A stretch of DNA of 64,000 bases from Legionella moravica DSM 19234 (GTDB taxonomy: Bacteria; Pseudomonadota; Gammaproteobacteria; Legionellales; Legionellaceae): positions 1 through 64,000 of the forward strand of contig NZ_AUHS01000019.1 of assembly GCF_000423305.1 (NCBI RefSeq), given 5' to 3'. Both the position numbers and the translations under genes were made by a program. The notes under the pieces are model-generated. The model saw only the letters and a program-made list of their open reading frames with translations, ran no database searches and was not told where the DNA came from. Positions 34,732 through 42,173 of this stretch are shown here, one piece after another (the stretch's first letter is position 1; the number at the start of each line of letters is the position of its first letter).

Positions 34732-36771
34732 TCAAGGACTTGGAATATTTATATCTCTATTTTCTTTATCGGTTATTTCAAGATCGTCTTCAAGACTGAT
34801 GAGATCTTCATCCTTGAGCTGCTGGGTATTATTTTTTTCTTTAATTTGAGTTACAGCATCATTTACCATGTCTTCAAGAGCTTCAATTGCGGATGTTTTT
34901 AATCCTAAAATTGCCGAAGTCATACGCTGAGGGGTTTTAAGTACTTCAAATTCCTCAGTGACTATTATTGATTTAATTAAAGCATTAAGCTCTTTGATTG
35001 TGCTGCACTGTTCTATTTTGTCTTTGAAATGGTCCAGTATTTTTCTTTTGAGTACATCGCCATTATACTTACTAAACTCCCCGTTATATTGCGCTGGTAC
35101 CAGGTGCGATCTTCCTGAACCATTTTTACCATATGGATATGCATTCATAAGACTGATTTTAGGTTCAGATTGGTGTATGTGGTGTTTTGGCACCGTCTTT
35201 TTCTGATTATGGTTTGATGCATTCTCTTTTTCTAAATTTTGGGGCGTTGGTGCGTTAGTTTCCATTTGTTGATTTTTAAGTGGATTTTCATGTTTTAACG
35301 ATGCTGATTGGGCTGCTGTGTTTGTGGCATCTTTTGTTGTATCGCTACCTTTGTCCTTATTTTGTTGCGTAGAAAATGATGATTTCTCCCCTCTCAATTG
35401 CATCATATCCTTTTCAACTTGTTTCCTTAATTGTTTCTGTTCTTCCCCTGTAAATGAGTCGGTCCATGTTGAATAATTATTTCTCAGGGGGCTTTGAGGT
35501 AGATTGAGTATTCCAAAAAATCCCTGCGAAAATTCTTCATGGAAAAATTTAATAATATTTAATGAATGGTCGTACATGGGATCTGTATCATCATAATAAT
35601 CACCTCTAGCTTTAATAAACGCATGTAAATCCTTTGGACTGACATGTGCGTATTTGCAGTACAGCAGAAACTCTTCTGCCTGATTCGCGTGATGTTCAAA
35701 TTTAGAAAATAAGTTATCGGTTGAATTGTTGATCAGTGCAATTTCTTGCTCGGTGAATAAAGGTTTTACATGATTGAGTAATTCTATCATAGTATTCGAT
35801 GGCGATTGAGAATTGATTGCATCCTGAAATCGGTGTAATAACCGTCTGGTTTGAGCATCTGAAATGCTGTTATAGGTATAATGTGTGATTAATACGTTAA
35901 AGTACTCCGTTAAATTAAGTCTGAAATACGGAGCAACCTGTTCATAGGAATTAAAGTCATTGTTTAACCAGGATAAAGCTTGTCGGGCAGGTGTTTTCCA
36001 ATACGTTTTGGGAAATATTAAATTTTCTCTGGTCATGTAACCGATTATTTTTCTTAATGCACCAGGGCCTGACGTCCTGATTGTGGATGTTTTTCTATCG
36101 CCATCTTGAGTACGAAAACTTGATAGATTCGCAAACCGATGAGCAGTTAAATAGCGTTTATCCTGACTATATAGCTCTTCATAATTTTTTTTGATTAGAT
36201 CGCGCAATGAACTAATGAACTCACCCTTTGGAACACTTGCAATGAGATCATTATTTAGAAGATCACGACCATAACTATGGACCAGTATACCTTTCTCGGC
36301 ATTCAGTTGACCTAGGGGATTTCGGGGAAAGACATCTTCCGCATCAAAATATATGCCCCCCTCATGATAGAGTATTTCAGCCCTTAAAATATCTGATGCA
36401 GCAGCATAATTGGAGCCAGGATCTTTTAGCTCATCTGCATAATACCTGGCGCTGTTCATCCCTGTAAATAACTCAGTTTTTTTTATAACGGCAGGGTCGG
36501 AATCAGTTGCACCAGGGTTAATATCAATGATGCTTATCTGGTTACTTTTAGCCCATTCTTTAAATTGTTCATATTCTTCTTTTTGTTTCATCGCTTCAGG
36601 TGAATCACCAACAAGATAGGTTGATGAGTCAATCCAGACATTAGCTTCGTAGTCAGGGTTTGTGGCTTTCCATTTCGCGATATTTTGTTTTCCCTCTTCT
36701 TTTAAAATCCCTCCTAACCAAATGGCATGAAGCTTTTTGGGAACTAAAGTGTTGTCAGTTTTTTCAAGCAT
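34732..36771 (-). CDS. TcdA/TcdB-like glycosyltransferase B, putative Dot/Icm effector
   Basis: The 679-residue paralogue of the gene at 32359-34437 has the same catalytic layout: KKLHAIWLGG, AAASDILRAEILYHEGGIYF (D127, R130) and DAED at 143-146. The N-terminal ~150 residues and the C-terminal ~140 residues (YPYGKNGSGRSHLVPA..., CSTIKELNALIKSI, LKTPQRMTSAILGLKTSA) are nearly the same in both. The linker (about 465-530) and parts of the middle differ, suggesting divergence of target recognition. The acidic tail (LKDEDLISLEDDLEITDKEN) again resembles a Dot/Icm signal. It probably transfers a sugar to a host protein; this is inferred. Confidence 0.8.
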   Translation of the reverse strand: MLEKTDNTLVPKKLHAIWLGGILKEEGKQNIAKWKATNPDYEANVWIDSSTYLVGDSPEAMKQKEEYEQFKEWAKSNQISIIDINPGATDSDPAVIKKTELFTGMNSARYYADELKDPGSNYAAASDILRAEILYHEGGIYFDAEDVFPRNPLGQLNAEKGILVHSYGRDLLNNDLIASVPKGEFISSLRDLIKKNYEELYSQDKRYLTAHRFANLSSFRTQDGDRKTSTIRTSGPGALRKIIGYMTRENLIFPKTYWKTPARQALSWLNNDFNSYEQVAPYFRLNLTEYFNVLITHYTYNSISDAQTRRLLHRFQDAINSQSPSNTMIELLNHVKPLFTEQEIALINNSTDNLFSKFEHHANQAEEFLLYCKYAHVSPKDLHAFIKARGDYYDDTDPMYDHSLNIIKFFHEEFSQGFFGILNLPQSPLRNNYSTWTDSFTGEEQKQLRKQVEKDMMQLRGEKSSFSTQQNKDKGSDTTKDATNTAAQSASLKHENPLKNQQMETNAPTPQNLEKENASNHNQKKTVPKHHIHQSEPKISLMNAYPYGKNGSGRSHLVPAQYNGEFSKYNGDVLKRKILDHFKDKIEQCSTIKELNALIKSIIVTEEFEVLKTPQRMTSAILGLKTSAIEALEDMVNDAVTQIKEKNNTQQLKDEDLISLEDDLEITDKENRDINIPSP

Positions 36772-36833
36772 AGGAACAATCCCCAGAAGATATCGGAATG
36801 TGTTTATGGATTAATTTTGTGTCGATTGATTAA

Positions 36834-36839
36834 AGTATA
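36834..36839 (-). promoter_or_regulatory. TATACT -10 box of glycosyltransferase B
   Basis: TATACT on the minus strand, about 63 bp upstream of the ATG, within the same sequence block as in front of glycosyltransferase A. TATACT is also the -10 hexamer of icmT, icmQ and icmP in this window, so effector and secretion genes may share promoter recognition. Confidence 0.5.
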
Positions 36840-36904
36840 GACTTTATTTGCGGTACTGTGGCGGGGGGCGTGCGGTTCTGGGATGTGGTATTTATAAATT
36901 TGTC

Positions 36905-37114
36905 TTATTCGTCATTTTGAAATTCTATGAGATCACCCGGCTGACATTGTAAATAATGACAAATTGCTTCAAGGGTCGTGAAGCGAATTGCTTTGGCTTT
37001 GCCATTTTTTAATATGGATAAATTGGCTTCGGTAATATCGATCGCTTCAGCCAGATCTTTTAGCCGACATTTTCTTTTTGCCATCATCACATCCAAATTA
37101 ACGATTATCGTCAT
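36905..37114 (-). CDS. Small XRE-family regulator (Cro/CI, YozG-like)
   Basis: The 69-residue protein consists almost entirely of a helix-turn-helix: MAKRKCRLKDLAEAIDITEANLSIL with recognition region ITEANLSILKNGKAKAIRF, then TLEAICHYLQCQPGDLIEF. This is the YozG/'helix-turn-helix transcriptional regulator' type that is usually encoded beside DUF2975 membrane proteins, as here (the DUF2975 gene lies 10 bp upstream on the same strand). Its target is unknown. A broken copy lies in front of glycosyltransferase A. Confidence 0.9.
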   Translation of the reverse strand: MTIIVNLDVMMAKRKCRLKDLAEAIDITEANLSILKNGKAKAIRFTTLEAICHYLQCQPGDLIEFQNDE

Positions 37115-37124
37115 GGCATTATCC

Positions 37125-37667
37125 TTAAATGGTCAGTTGGGCATCTGTTTTTAATCGATTTGCTTCTTTGACAATCCAGGAGGCCAGTAAAATAATAAAT
37201 GCAGTAATCAGGGTTGTTGCATTGGTTGAGCCCAGAGTGATACTTATCAGCCGTTTGCCTACTGGATTATTGAACGTTAATGCCGCAGTAATCAGCGGTT
37301 GATAGATTAATTGAATGAACTCTCCAAAGATCATGAAGATACTAATATTTTTGATTAGTTTAATATTTTCTTCCTCAAATAAAGCGCCTTGTTCATATAA
37401 TCGAAAGAGTCTGGCAAGTTGGCGGCAGATAAGCACTGTAATGGTTATAGGCACAAGTTCTATAGCGAGAATAATGAAGCGATGAGTTAAAGATATTTGA
37501 GAGGGGTTCTCAACCAGATCTCCGGAAAATATAGAGTGCCATGCTCCCCATTGCAGCATGGTTTCCAAATGAAACAGGATAAGATAAGTTACTCCAAGTG
37601 GGAGTGCCCAACTGAGTGTTTGAAAAAAAAGAGACAGAATGTGACTGGTTCTTTTTATTTTATGCAT
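37125..37667 (-). CDS. DUF2975 membrane protein
   Basis: The 180-residue protein has four hydrophobic helices (about 12-32, 68-88, 108-130, 146-166) and the loop LARLFRLYEQGALFEEENIKLIKNIS. The motif 'lfrlYeqG.iF...ni..ik.ig' is characteristic of DUF2975. These proteins pair with a YozG-type XRE regulator, likely as a membrane-bound control of its activity. It is followed by that regulator with 10 bp between them. Confidence 0.88.
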   Translation of the reverse strand: MHKIKRTSHILSLFFQTLSWALPLGVTYLILFHLETMLQWGAWHSIFSGDLVENPSQISLTHRFIILAIELVPITITVLICRQLARLFRLYEQGALFEEENIKLIKNISIFMIFGEFIQLIYQPLITAALTFNNPVGKRLISITLGSTNATTLITAFIILLASWIVKEANRLKTDAQLTI

Positions 37668-37752
37668 GATGACACCTCAAACGGGATTATTTGGTCTGTA
37701 TTATAATAAATAATTATCGTTTATCAATAATAATTTATTATAATTTTAGGGG

Positions 37753-37904
37753 CTGTTGACATTTCATTATATTCAAGCCTACTTTCCGCGACTTGTTCGC
37801 GGAATCGATAGATCGTGCGCAAAATAAGAATATATTGCGCCTATAAAGAGTGAATTGGGTCCCGCGAACAAGTCGCGGGGCGTCGAAACTTGAATTGTCA
37901 ACAG
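37753..37904. repeat. MITE-like inverted-repeat element, copy A (152 bp)
   Basis: The ends CTGTTGACA (37753-37761) and TGTCAACAG (37896-37904) are exact inverse copies. Inside each arm is a further inverted segment (CCGCGACTTGTTCGCGG near 37786-37802, and CCGCGAACAAGTCGCGG near 37862-37878). The central ~60 bp is unique. Related copies lie at 42174-42307 and 57975-58140. No gene is inside. It fills most of the 290-bp gap between the DUF2975 gene and hemH. Confidence 0.75.
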
Positions 37905-37956
37905 ACCCTGGTTATTTTATTGTTTTTTAATATTTGCTAATTAATCCTTTTCCTCA

Positions 37957-38946
37957 TTATTTTTTAATGAGTTCGATTATCGCGCTAATCCAATCGGGAT
38001 CATCGTTCATACACGGTATTAATGTAAATTTCTTGCCACCGAGCTTTAGCCATTGCTCTCTGGTCCTGATGCCCATTTCCTCCAGCGTTTCCAGGCAGTC
38101 GGTAACAAAAGAAGGGCAGACTACAGCAAGATTTTTGATGCCTTTTGCAACTAATTCAGATAAAAGCTCATCCGTGTAGGGTTTAATCCACGGAGTTTTG
38201 CCTAGTCTGGATTGGAATGATGTGGTGTATTGGTTTTTAGTTAAATTTAATGCACTGGCTAATAAACGACTGGTTTCATGGCATTGCGCTTTATAACATC
38301 CTTGGTTACTGCTTGACACAGTTGGGCAAGCCTCCTGACAAACAGTCTTACAGCCACTTTTTTGCACTTGCCGTTCAGGAATTCCATGATAACTGAAGAG
38401 AAGAAAGTCATCTTCATCTATATGATGACTTATTACTTTGGCTTGAGCATTAATGTAGGAGGGATGCTGGAAGAAATCTCTGATGATGGTTATAGAAGGG
38501 ATGACTTCCTGTTTTGCGAGAAGCCGCATGACTTCCTCAATGGATGAACCAGTTGCCGCTGATGAATATTGTGGATACAAAGGCAGAATAGTAATAGATT
38601 CACACTCTTTTAATTGATTTAGAGCATTTAAAATTGAGGGTGAGCCATAACGCATACCCAGGACGACTTTGAAATCAGCCCCCAGTTTTAATTGCAGTTG
38701 ATTGGCTATTTGTTGATTGTGAATCAACAAGGGTGATCCCTGTTCTGTCCAGATTGCCTGGTAAGCATGCGCTGATTTTTTGGCTCTGAACGGTAGAATT
38801 ATGAGATATACAAGTACATAACGTAACAATACAGGTAAATCAATAACCCGCTTGTCTGTTAGAAATTCGCTTAAATAGGTTTTAACTGCAGAAACTTCAG
38901 TACTGTTTGGCGTGCCTAAATTAATAAGTAATAAACCTTGCTTCAT
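37957..38946 (-). CDS. hemH: Ferrochelatase
   Basis: From the ATG ending at 38946 the protein has 329 residues and starts MKQGLLLINLGTPNSTEVSA. It shows the family motifs MRYGSPSILNALNQLK, LPLYPQYSSAATGSS, LFSYHGIPERQV (active-site His) and SRLGKTPWIKPYTDELL with VVCPSFVTDCLETLEEMGI. It inserts iron into protoporphyrin IX. A cysteine-rich insert (SGCKTVCQEACPTV..., GCYKAQC) follows the His motif, as in other Legionella and related ferrochelatases; it may ligate a metal or Fe-S centre. An in-frame extension to 39012 is unlikely. Confidence 0.96.
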   Translation of the reverse strand: MKQGLLLINLGTPNSTEVSAVKTYLSEFLTDKRVIDLPVLLRYVLVYLIILPFRAKKSAHAYQAIWTEQGSPLLIHNQQIANQLQLKLGADFKVVLGMRYGSPSILNALNQLKECESITILPLYPQYSSAATGSSIEEVMRLLAKQEVIPSITIIRDFFQHPSYINAQAKVISHHIDEDDFLLFSYHGIPERQVQKSGCKTVCQEACPTVSSSNQGCYKAQCHETSRLLASALNLTKNQYTTSFQSRLGKTPWIKPYTDELLSELVAKGIKNLAVVCPSFVTDCLETLEEMGIRTREQWLKLGGKKFTLIPCMNDDPDWISAIIELIKK

Positions 38947-39000
38947 TGGTATATTCTGCCCGATTGATTCAATACGGGTGATAATACATGAATATGATGG

Positions 39001-39032
39001 TCGCAGCAGCACAATTATTAAAATGCTGCTGC
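39001..39032 (-). terminator. Hairpin between the cold-shock gene and hemH
   Basis: CGCAGCAGCA (39001-39010) pairs perfectly with TGCTGCTGCG (39023-39032) across a 12-nt AT-rich loop. It lies 26 bp after the cold-shock gene stop and before hemH on the same strand. There is no U-run directly after it, so it may be a terminator with poor tail or an RNA-stability hairpin. Confidence 0.4.
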
Positions 39033-39057
39033 GCTAAAGTTTTAAAGAGTACTCAAA

Positions 39058-39288
39058 TCAAGCCATTTCTTCTTCAGCTGTCTCACTCAGTGCAATAACG
39101 TTTGAAGCATGGAGGCCTCTTTCGCCGTTTTCCACATCGTAGGTGACCGTCTGACCTGGAACCAGAGTTTTGTAACCAGTACCATGAATTGATGAGAAAT
39201 GAACAAAAATATCTTCACCACCACCTTCCGGAATAATAAAACCCCAACCTTTGGCATTATTAAACCATTTGACTTCGCCTCTAGCCAT
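39058..39288 (-). CDS. Cold-shock domain protein (CspA family)
   Basis: The 76-residue protein carries both RNA-binding motifs: [20 protein letters not shown] (RNP1 KGwGFI and RNP2 DIFVHFS), and starts [18 protein letters not shown]. The acidic tail SETAEEEMA is longer than in CspA. It is a nucleic-acid chaperone. AGGAGGA lies just upstream of the ATG. The upstream 235 bp (39289-39523) probably contains its long leader and promoter. Confidence 0.95.
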   Translation of the reverse strand: MARGEVKWFNNAKGWGFIIPEGGGEDIFVHFSSIHGTGYKTLVPGQTVTYDVENGERGLHASNVIALSETAEEEMA

Positions 39289-39523
39289 AAATCCTCCTTT
39301 TGCTAAAGCTTATCAATCGTCGACTGACCTTTGGGCGTCAGTTGATCAATTGCATTCGTCCATAAATGACAATTGTTTACGGCCTATTTTACAATAGGTT
39401 ATTTCAACATAACTTAAAATGGGATCATTACTCAATAGGTTTATTAAAATTTATCGATGACTTATTTAAATTATGAATCTTGCTTTGTTAGAATAGGCTA
39501 TTAATACGTGATGTGAGCCTTTT

Positions 39524-39949
39524 TTGTTTCTTATCGATGAGCGAATTCAATCTACTGGTTTTGTTTTAGGCGACTGGCCATTATCTCGAGTCTTTTTAAA
39601 GAATGAGGCTCAATTTCCCTGGTTTATTTTGGTTCCCAGAGTTGAAAACATTCAGGAAATGTATCAGTTGAACAAACAGGAACGGCTGATTCTGATGGAA
39701 GAAATGAATCAGTTGTCTGTCTTGGTTGTTGATTATTTTAAACCAGACAAATTGAATATAGGCGCTCTTGGAAATGTAGTTTCTCAGTTGCATGTACATG
39801 TCGTTGCCCGCAATGAACACGATAGTTTATGGCCCCAGGGGATTTGGCAATCATCAAACAGTCCTGTGCCCTATGATAACGAGGCAGCAGATGCCCTGGT
39901 GTTGGTATTCAAGGATCTCATCCTTGAAGCAGGGAAGAGAATAGGCTAA
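39524..39949 (+). CDS. HIT-domain protein (nucleotide hydrolase/transferase)
   Basis: The 141-residue protein contains the HIT motif VVSQLHVHVVARN (H90, H92). It also contains the N-terminal PWFILVPRVENIQEMYQL and NIGALGNVV strands of the family. HIT enzymes act on nucleoside phosphates such as AMP-lysine or Ap4A. No in-frame ATG exists before M43, so the start is the TTG at 39524. Confidence 0.9.
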   Translation: MFLIDERIQSTGFVLGDWPLSRVFLKNEAQFPWFILVPRVENIQEMYQLNKQERLILMEEMNQLSVLVVDYFKPDKLNIGALGNVVSQLHVHVVARNEHDSLWPQGIWQSSNSPVPYDNEAADALVLVFKDLILEAGKRIG

Positions 39950-39996
39950 CTTTAAATGAAGGGTAATCAATGGTTTTTTTAATTAAACAGCTCATT

Positions 39997-40013
39997 CTTA
40001 ATAATTCCTTAAT
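39997..40013 (+). promoter_or_regulatory. Tandem PmrA-box
   Basis: Two CTTAAT half-sites, at 39997-40002 and 40008-40013, are spaced exactly 11 bp (one helical turn). The sequence CTTAATAATTCCTTAATTT fits the L. pneumophila PmrA consensus (tandem cTTAATatT) found upstream of many Dot/Icm effectors. It lies 47 bp before the ATG of the small gene at 40060 with a TATTCT -10-like box at 40027-40032. Confidence 0.7.
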
Positions 40014-40059
40014 TTGTTTATGGTATTCTGGTCTAATTGATTTTTCGTGAGGAGTTATT

Positions 40060-40281
40060 ATGGATTTTAATAGTACTTCTAAAATGTTGGCAAAAATGCA
40101 TGGGCAAAGAAAATCCGCAGATACTGACACGTTAGATGTAACGGATAGTATCGAGCCTGTTGATGCAAACACAAATCAATTGACTGCTGCTCCTCAACTA
40201 ACACCTTCTTCTAAAATGGAAGAAGTTCTTACGAACAGTCTCAGAGCAAATCTCTCAAAAGAATACTCTCCAATGGAATAA
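40060..40281 (+). CDS. Small PmrA-controlled protein upstream of icmT, candidate effector (possibly Ceg15-type)
   Basis: The 73-residue protein is hydrophilic, with no signal peptide or membrane helix. It contains the acidic/Thr-rich stretch DTDTLDVTDSIEPVDANTN. The ATG is preceded by a strong ribosome-binding site (GAGGAG) and a near-consensus tandem PmrA box. Genes found through such boxes were named ceg, and ceg15 is, as I remember, located near this point of the L. pneumophila map just before icmT. I did not verify identity by sequence, so no symbol is assigned. Confidence 0.65.
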   Translation: MDFNSTSKMLAKMHGQRKSADTDTLDVTDSIEPVDANTNQLTAAPQLTPSSKMEEVLTNSLRANLSKEYSPME

Positions 40282-40353
40282 ATTCCACTTTTTATAAATA
40301 GCTTTAAGTCTAAATTATTCAAATTAGTCTGGTGCGAAAGCTTTTTTTTAGGT

Positions 40354-40359
40354 ATATAC
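40354..40359 (+). promoter_or_regulatory. TATACT -10 box of icmT
   Basis: The hexamer lies 34 bp before the icmT ATG. It equals the -10 element (TATACT) reported for L. pneumophila icm promoters. A matching -35 box is not obvious, as often in this genus. Confidence 0.6.
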
Positions 40360-40393
40360 TTTTTAATAAGAGAATAGTTCTTGAGGTTAGAGT

Positions 40394-40654
40394 ATGGCTG
40401 GGGGTTTTTCTGCAACAAGTCACTGGCGTGATTCAGCACGAAGTGCTCGTTTTTTTATTGTGGATGCTCGGGCAGCGTTTCCTATATTTTTATTTTTAAT
40501 GCATATTAGAGTGTGGACCGGGATTTTGGTCTTAATCTCAGCGGTATTCTTTGGTATCGTTGAACATTATGGTTTTACCATCCCTGTTTTTTTGCGATGG
40601 CTAAGAAGTATCATGGCGGGGTCTGTTAAATCATCGCAACCATGGTGGAGATAA
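40394..40654 (+). CDS. icmT: Dot/Icm protein IcmT
   Basis: The 86-residue protein has one or two membrane segments (around residues 30-60: FPIFLFLMHIRVWTGILVLISAVFFGIVEHYGF). It starts MAGGFSATSHWRDSARSARFF and has the length of L. pneumophila IcmT. IcmT is an inner-membrane part of the type IVB secretion system, needed for effector export and pore formation. The stop codon overlaps the icmS start (TAATG at 40652-40656), a coupled pair. Confidence 0.95.
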   Translation: MAGGFSATSHWRDSARSARFFIVDARAAFPIFLFLMHIRVWTGILVLISAVFFGIVEHYGFTIPVFLRWLRSIMAGSVKSSQPWWR

Positions 40655-40998
40655 TGGAACGAGATATCAGTAAATGTATGGGTATAATTGCCGCAGCGTT
40701 GAATGCCAAATTTTATTTAAATGATCGTTTTGTCAGTTACGATGAGGTCTTTGCAGATACTGGTTTATTACCCGCAATCGCCAAGCGGGCTGATCAATTG
40801 TGTTCTTTATGTCTGGGGTATGGATTAGGAGCAACTTTTGATGAGGCTGAGGGGGCATTATTGGGTATACGTGTTGTATTTGATGAAGTCACCCCAAATG
40901 TGTTACGTTTGCTGTGTATGACGGATGTGGTGAATGAATTAATACATGGTGGGCCAAGCCGGGATTACACTCCTCTGGATGAATTAATGTATGATTAA
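40654..40998 (+). CDS. icmS: Dot/Icm adaptor chaperone IcmS
   Basis: The 114-residue acidic protein has the length of L. pneumophila IcmS; the ATG at 40654 overlaps the icmT stop. It starts MERDISKCMGIIAAALNAKF and contains the conserved DRFVSYDEVFADTGLLPAI. IcmS forms with IcmW an adaptor that binds a subset of effectors and docks onto the C-terminal part of the coupling protein DotL (IcmO), encoded downstream here. An upstream frame from 40642 would overlap icmT further and is unlikely. Confidence 0.96.
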   Translation: MERDISKCMGIIAAALNAKFYLNDRFVSYDEVFADTGLLPAIAKRADQLCSLCLGYGLGATFDEAEGALLGIRVVFDEVTPNVLRLLCMTDVVNELIHGGPSRDYTPLDELMYD

Positions 40999-41017
40999 AT
41001 GCTCTTCGCAAATAATT

Positions 41018-41033
41018 GTAAAGAATTCGAAAG
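41018..41033 (+). promoter_or_regulatory. CpxR-binding site upstream of icmR
   Basis: GTAAA (41018-41022), six bases, then GAAAG (41029-41033) fits the CpxR consensus GTAAA-N6-G(T/A)AA(A/G). CpxR is known to control icmR in L. pneumophila. The site is 79 bp upstream of the ATG. A TTATAAA-like -10 box lies near 41081. Confidence 0.65.
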
Positions 41034-41111
41034 TTATTAAAGCAGTTACAATTTTTGATAATCTGGTTTGCTAGACTAACCTTATAAAGCTATATATGTA
41101 GGAGTTACCGA

Positions 41112-41438
41112 ATGTCAAATGCAAGCGATGGAAATTCAAGATACAGGGATAACAGGTACAGTTTTCATCTCAGTACATCGGGTGAAACGGCGGGAGTACC
41201 CCCTGAATTTGTCCATCAGAATGTCTTACGCCCGGTTAAAGAATTACTGCAGAAAACGGCTAGAGCACTTAGCTTAAGGCCTGATGACGCTGATTACCGA
41301 AATGTGGTTGAATTACTGAACAATTGCATCAATGGAGTCCAGAACGGATTAGACAACAAAATTGTCAATCAATCTGCATCAGTGCATCATGAACACGATG
41401 AACATGTAACAACATCTCAAACATCTTTGGGGTTTTAA
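41112..41438 (+). CDS. icmR: IcmR (chaperone of IcmQ), fast-evolving
   Basis: The 108-residue protein lies between icmS and icmQ, the position of icmR/'FIR' genes in Legionella. It has a central helical hairpin (PVKELLQKTARALSLRPDDA and VVELLNNCINGVQNGLDNK) that would bind IcmQ's middle region, and disordered ends rich in Ser/His. IcmR blocks IcmQ self-association and membrane pore formation. It is slightly shorter than the ~120-residue L. pneumophila protein, in keeping with the rapid divergence of this gene family. The start follows AGGAG. Confidence 0.85.
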   Translation: MSNASDGNSRYRDNRYSFHLSTSGETAGVPPEFVHQNVLRPVKELLQKTARALSLRPDDADYRNVVELLNNCINGVQNGLDNKIVNQSASVHHEHDEHVTTSQTSLGF

Positions 41439-41485
41439 ATAGATACATTACTGGAATTCCTCTCATCGATTTTCGTAAATACTGT

Positions 41486-41491
41486 TATACT
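41486..41491 (+). promoter_or_regulatory. TATACT -10 box of icmQ
   Basis: TATACT lies 58 bp before the icmQ ATG. A small hairpin (AGGGC 41514-41518 / GCCCT 41524-41528, 5-nt loop) lies between the box and the gene and could influence early translation. Confidence 0.5.
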
Positions 41492-41548
41492 TTATTCATA
41501 AACTTATTAACTTAGGGCGTTTTGCCCTCTCACCAAAGTATTGATGTT

Positions 41549-42124
41549 ATGAAAGATCGACTCTCAGATGAGCAAAATGAAGTAATATTGAAAGCCTTGA
41601 ATGATGCCATTGAAAAAGGGCCGTGGGATAAGTCTAATTTTTTAAAAGTTGTCGGTAAAAATTTAATTGAAATTCGTGATGGATTCATCAATCAATTAGG
41701 TGCAAGCAGCCGTGCCCAACTTAAAGCAGAATCCCATCTGGCAAATCGTATAGCCCTCAGGAGCGGACAGCAGGAAATCTATATTTCTTTATATTCTTCC
41801 GATGGTACTTCGATACAATCTTGGGAGAAGATTATTGCAAATCTTCCTAAACAAATGATCTCTCGACCTATATATGCTGACGAAGCTGATGTTAAAGCAC
41901 TGTTAAAAACGAAAGAAAACAAACAGAATGAAGCCTACGTTGCAATATACATTAATCAATCGGATATTTTGCCTCTTTCTTCTGATAAGGCTCCTGTTGA
42001 TAAACTTGGTAAAATGTTATTAAGCCTGAAAGATAAAACACTTAATCTGGATAATATCAGTCGTTTTGTACATAGTACTGGTGTCTATAAATTTGAACGA
42101 AACCGATTGATTAAAATATCGTAG
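41549..42124 (+). CDS. icmQ: IcmQ, pore-forming Dot/Icm protein
   Basis: From the ATG at 41549 the protein has 191 residues, as in L. pneumophila, starting MKDRLSDEQNEVILKALND. It shows the helical N-terminal IcmR-binding part (IEKGPWDKSNFLKVVGKNL), then the NAD-binding-like C-terminal domain (ALRSGQQEIYISLYSSDGT, QMISRPIYADEADVKALLKT). IcmQ oligomerises in membranes and is held in check by IcmR. The frame extends back to a TTG at 41522 inside the leader hairpin, but the internal ATG agrees better with the family length. Confidence 0.94.
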   Translation: MKDRLSDEQNEVILKALNDAIEKGPWDKSNFLKVVGKNLIEIRDGFINQLGASSRAQLKAESHLANRIALRSGQQEIYISLYSSDGTSIQSWEKIIANLPKQMISRPIYADEADVKALLKTKENKQNEAYVAIYINQSDILPLSSDKAPVDKLGKMLLSLKDKTLNLDNISRFVHSTGVYKFERNRLIKIS

Positions 42125-42173
42125 CCCGATTGATTTTATTGATTATTTTCATCATTTTGATTATCTCCAGAGC

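Noticed and set aside
41522..41548. Upstream TTG start for icmQ
   Set aside because: It lies inside the leader hairpin AGGGC/GCCCT, and the ATG at 41549 gives the family length of 191 residues.
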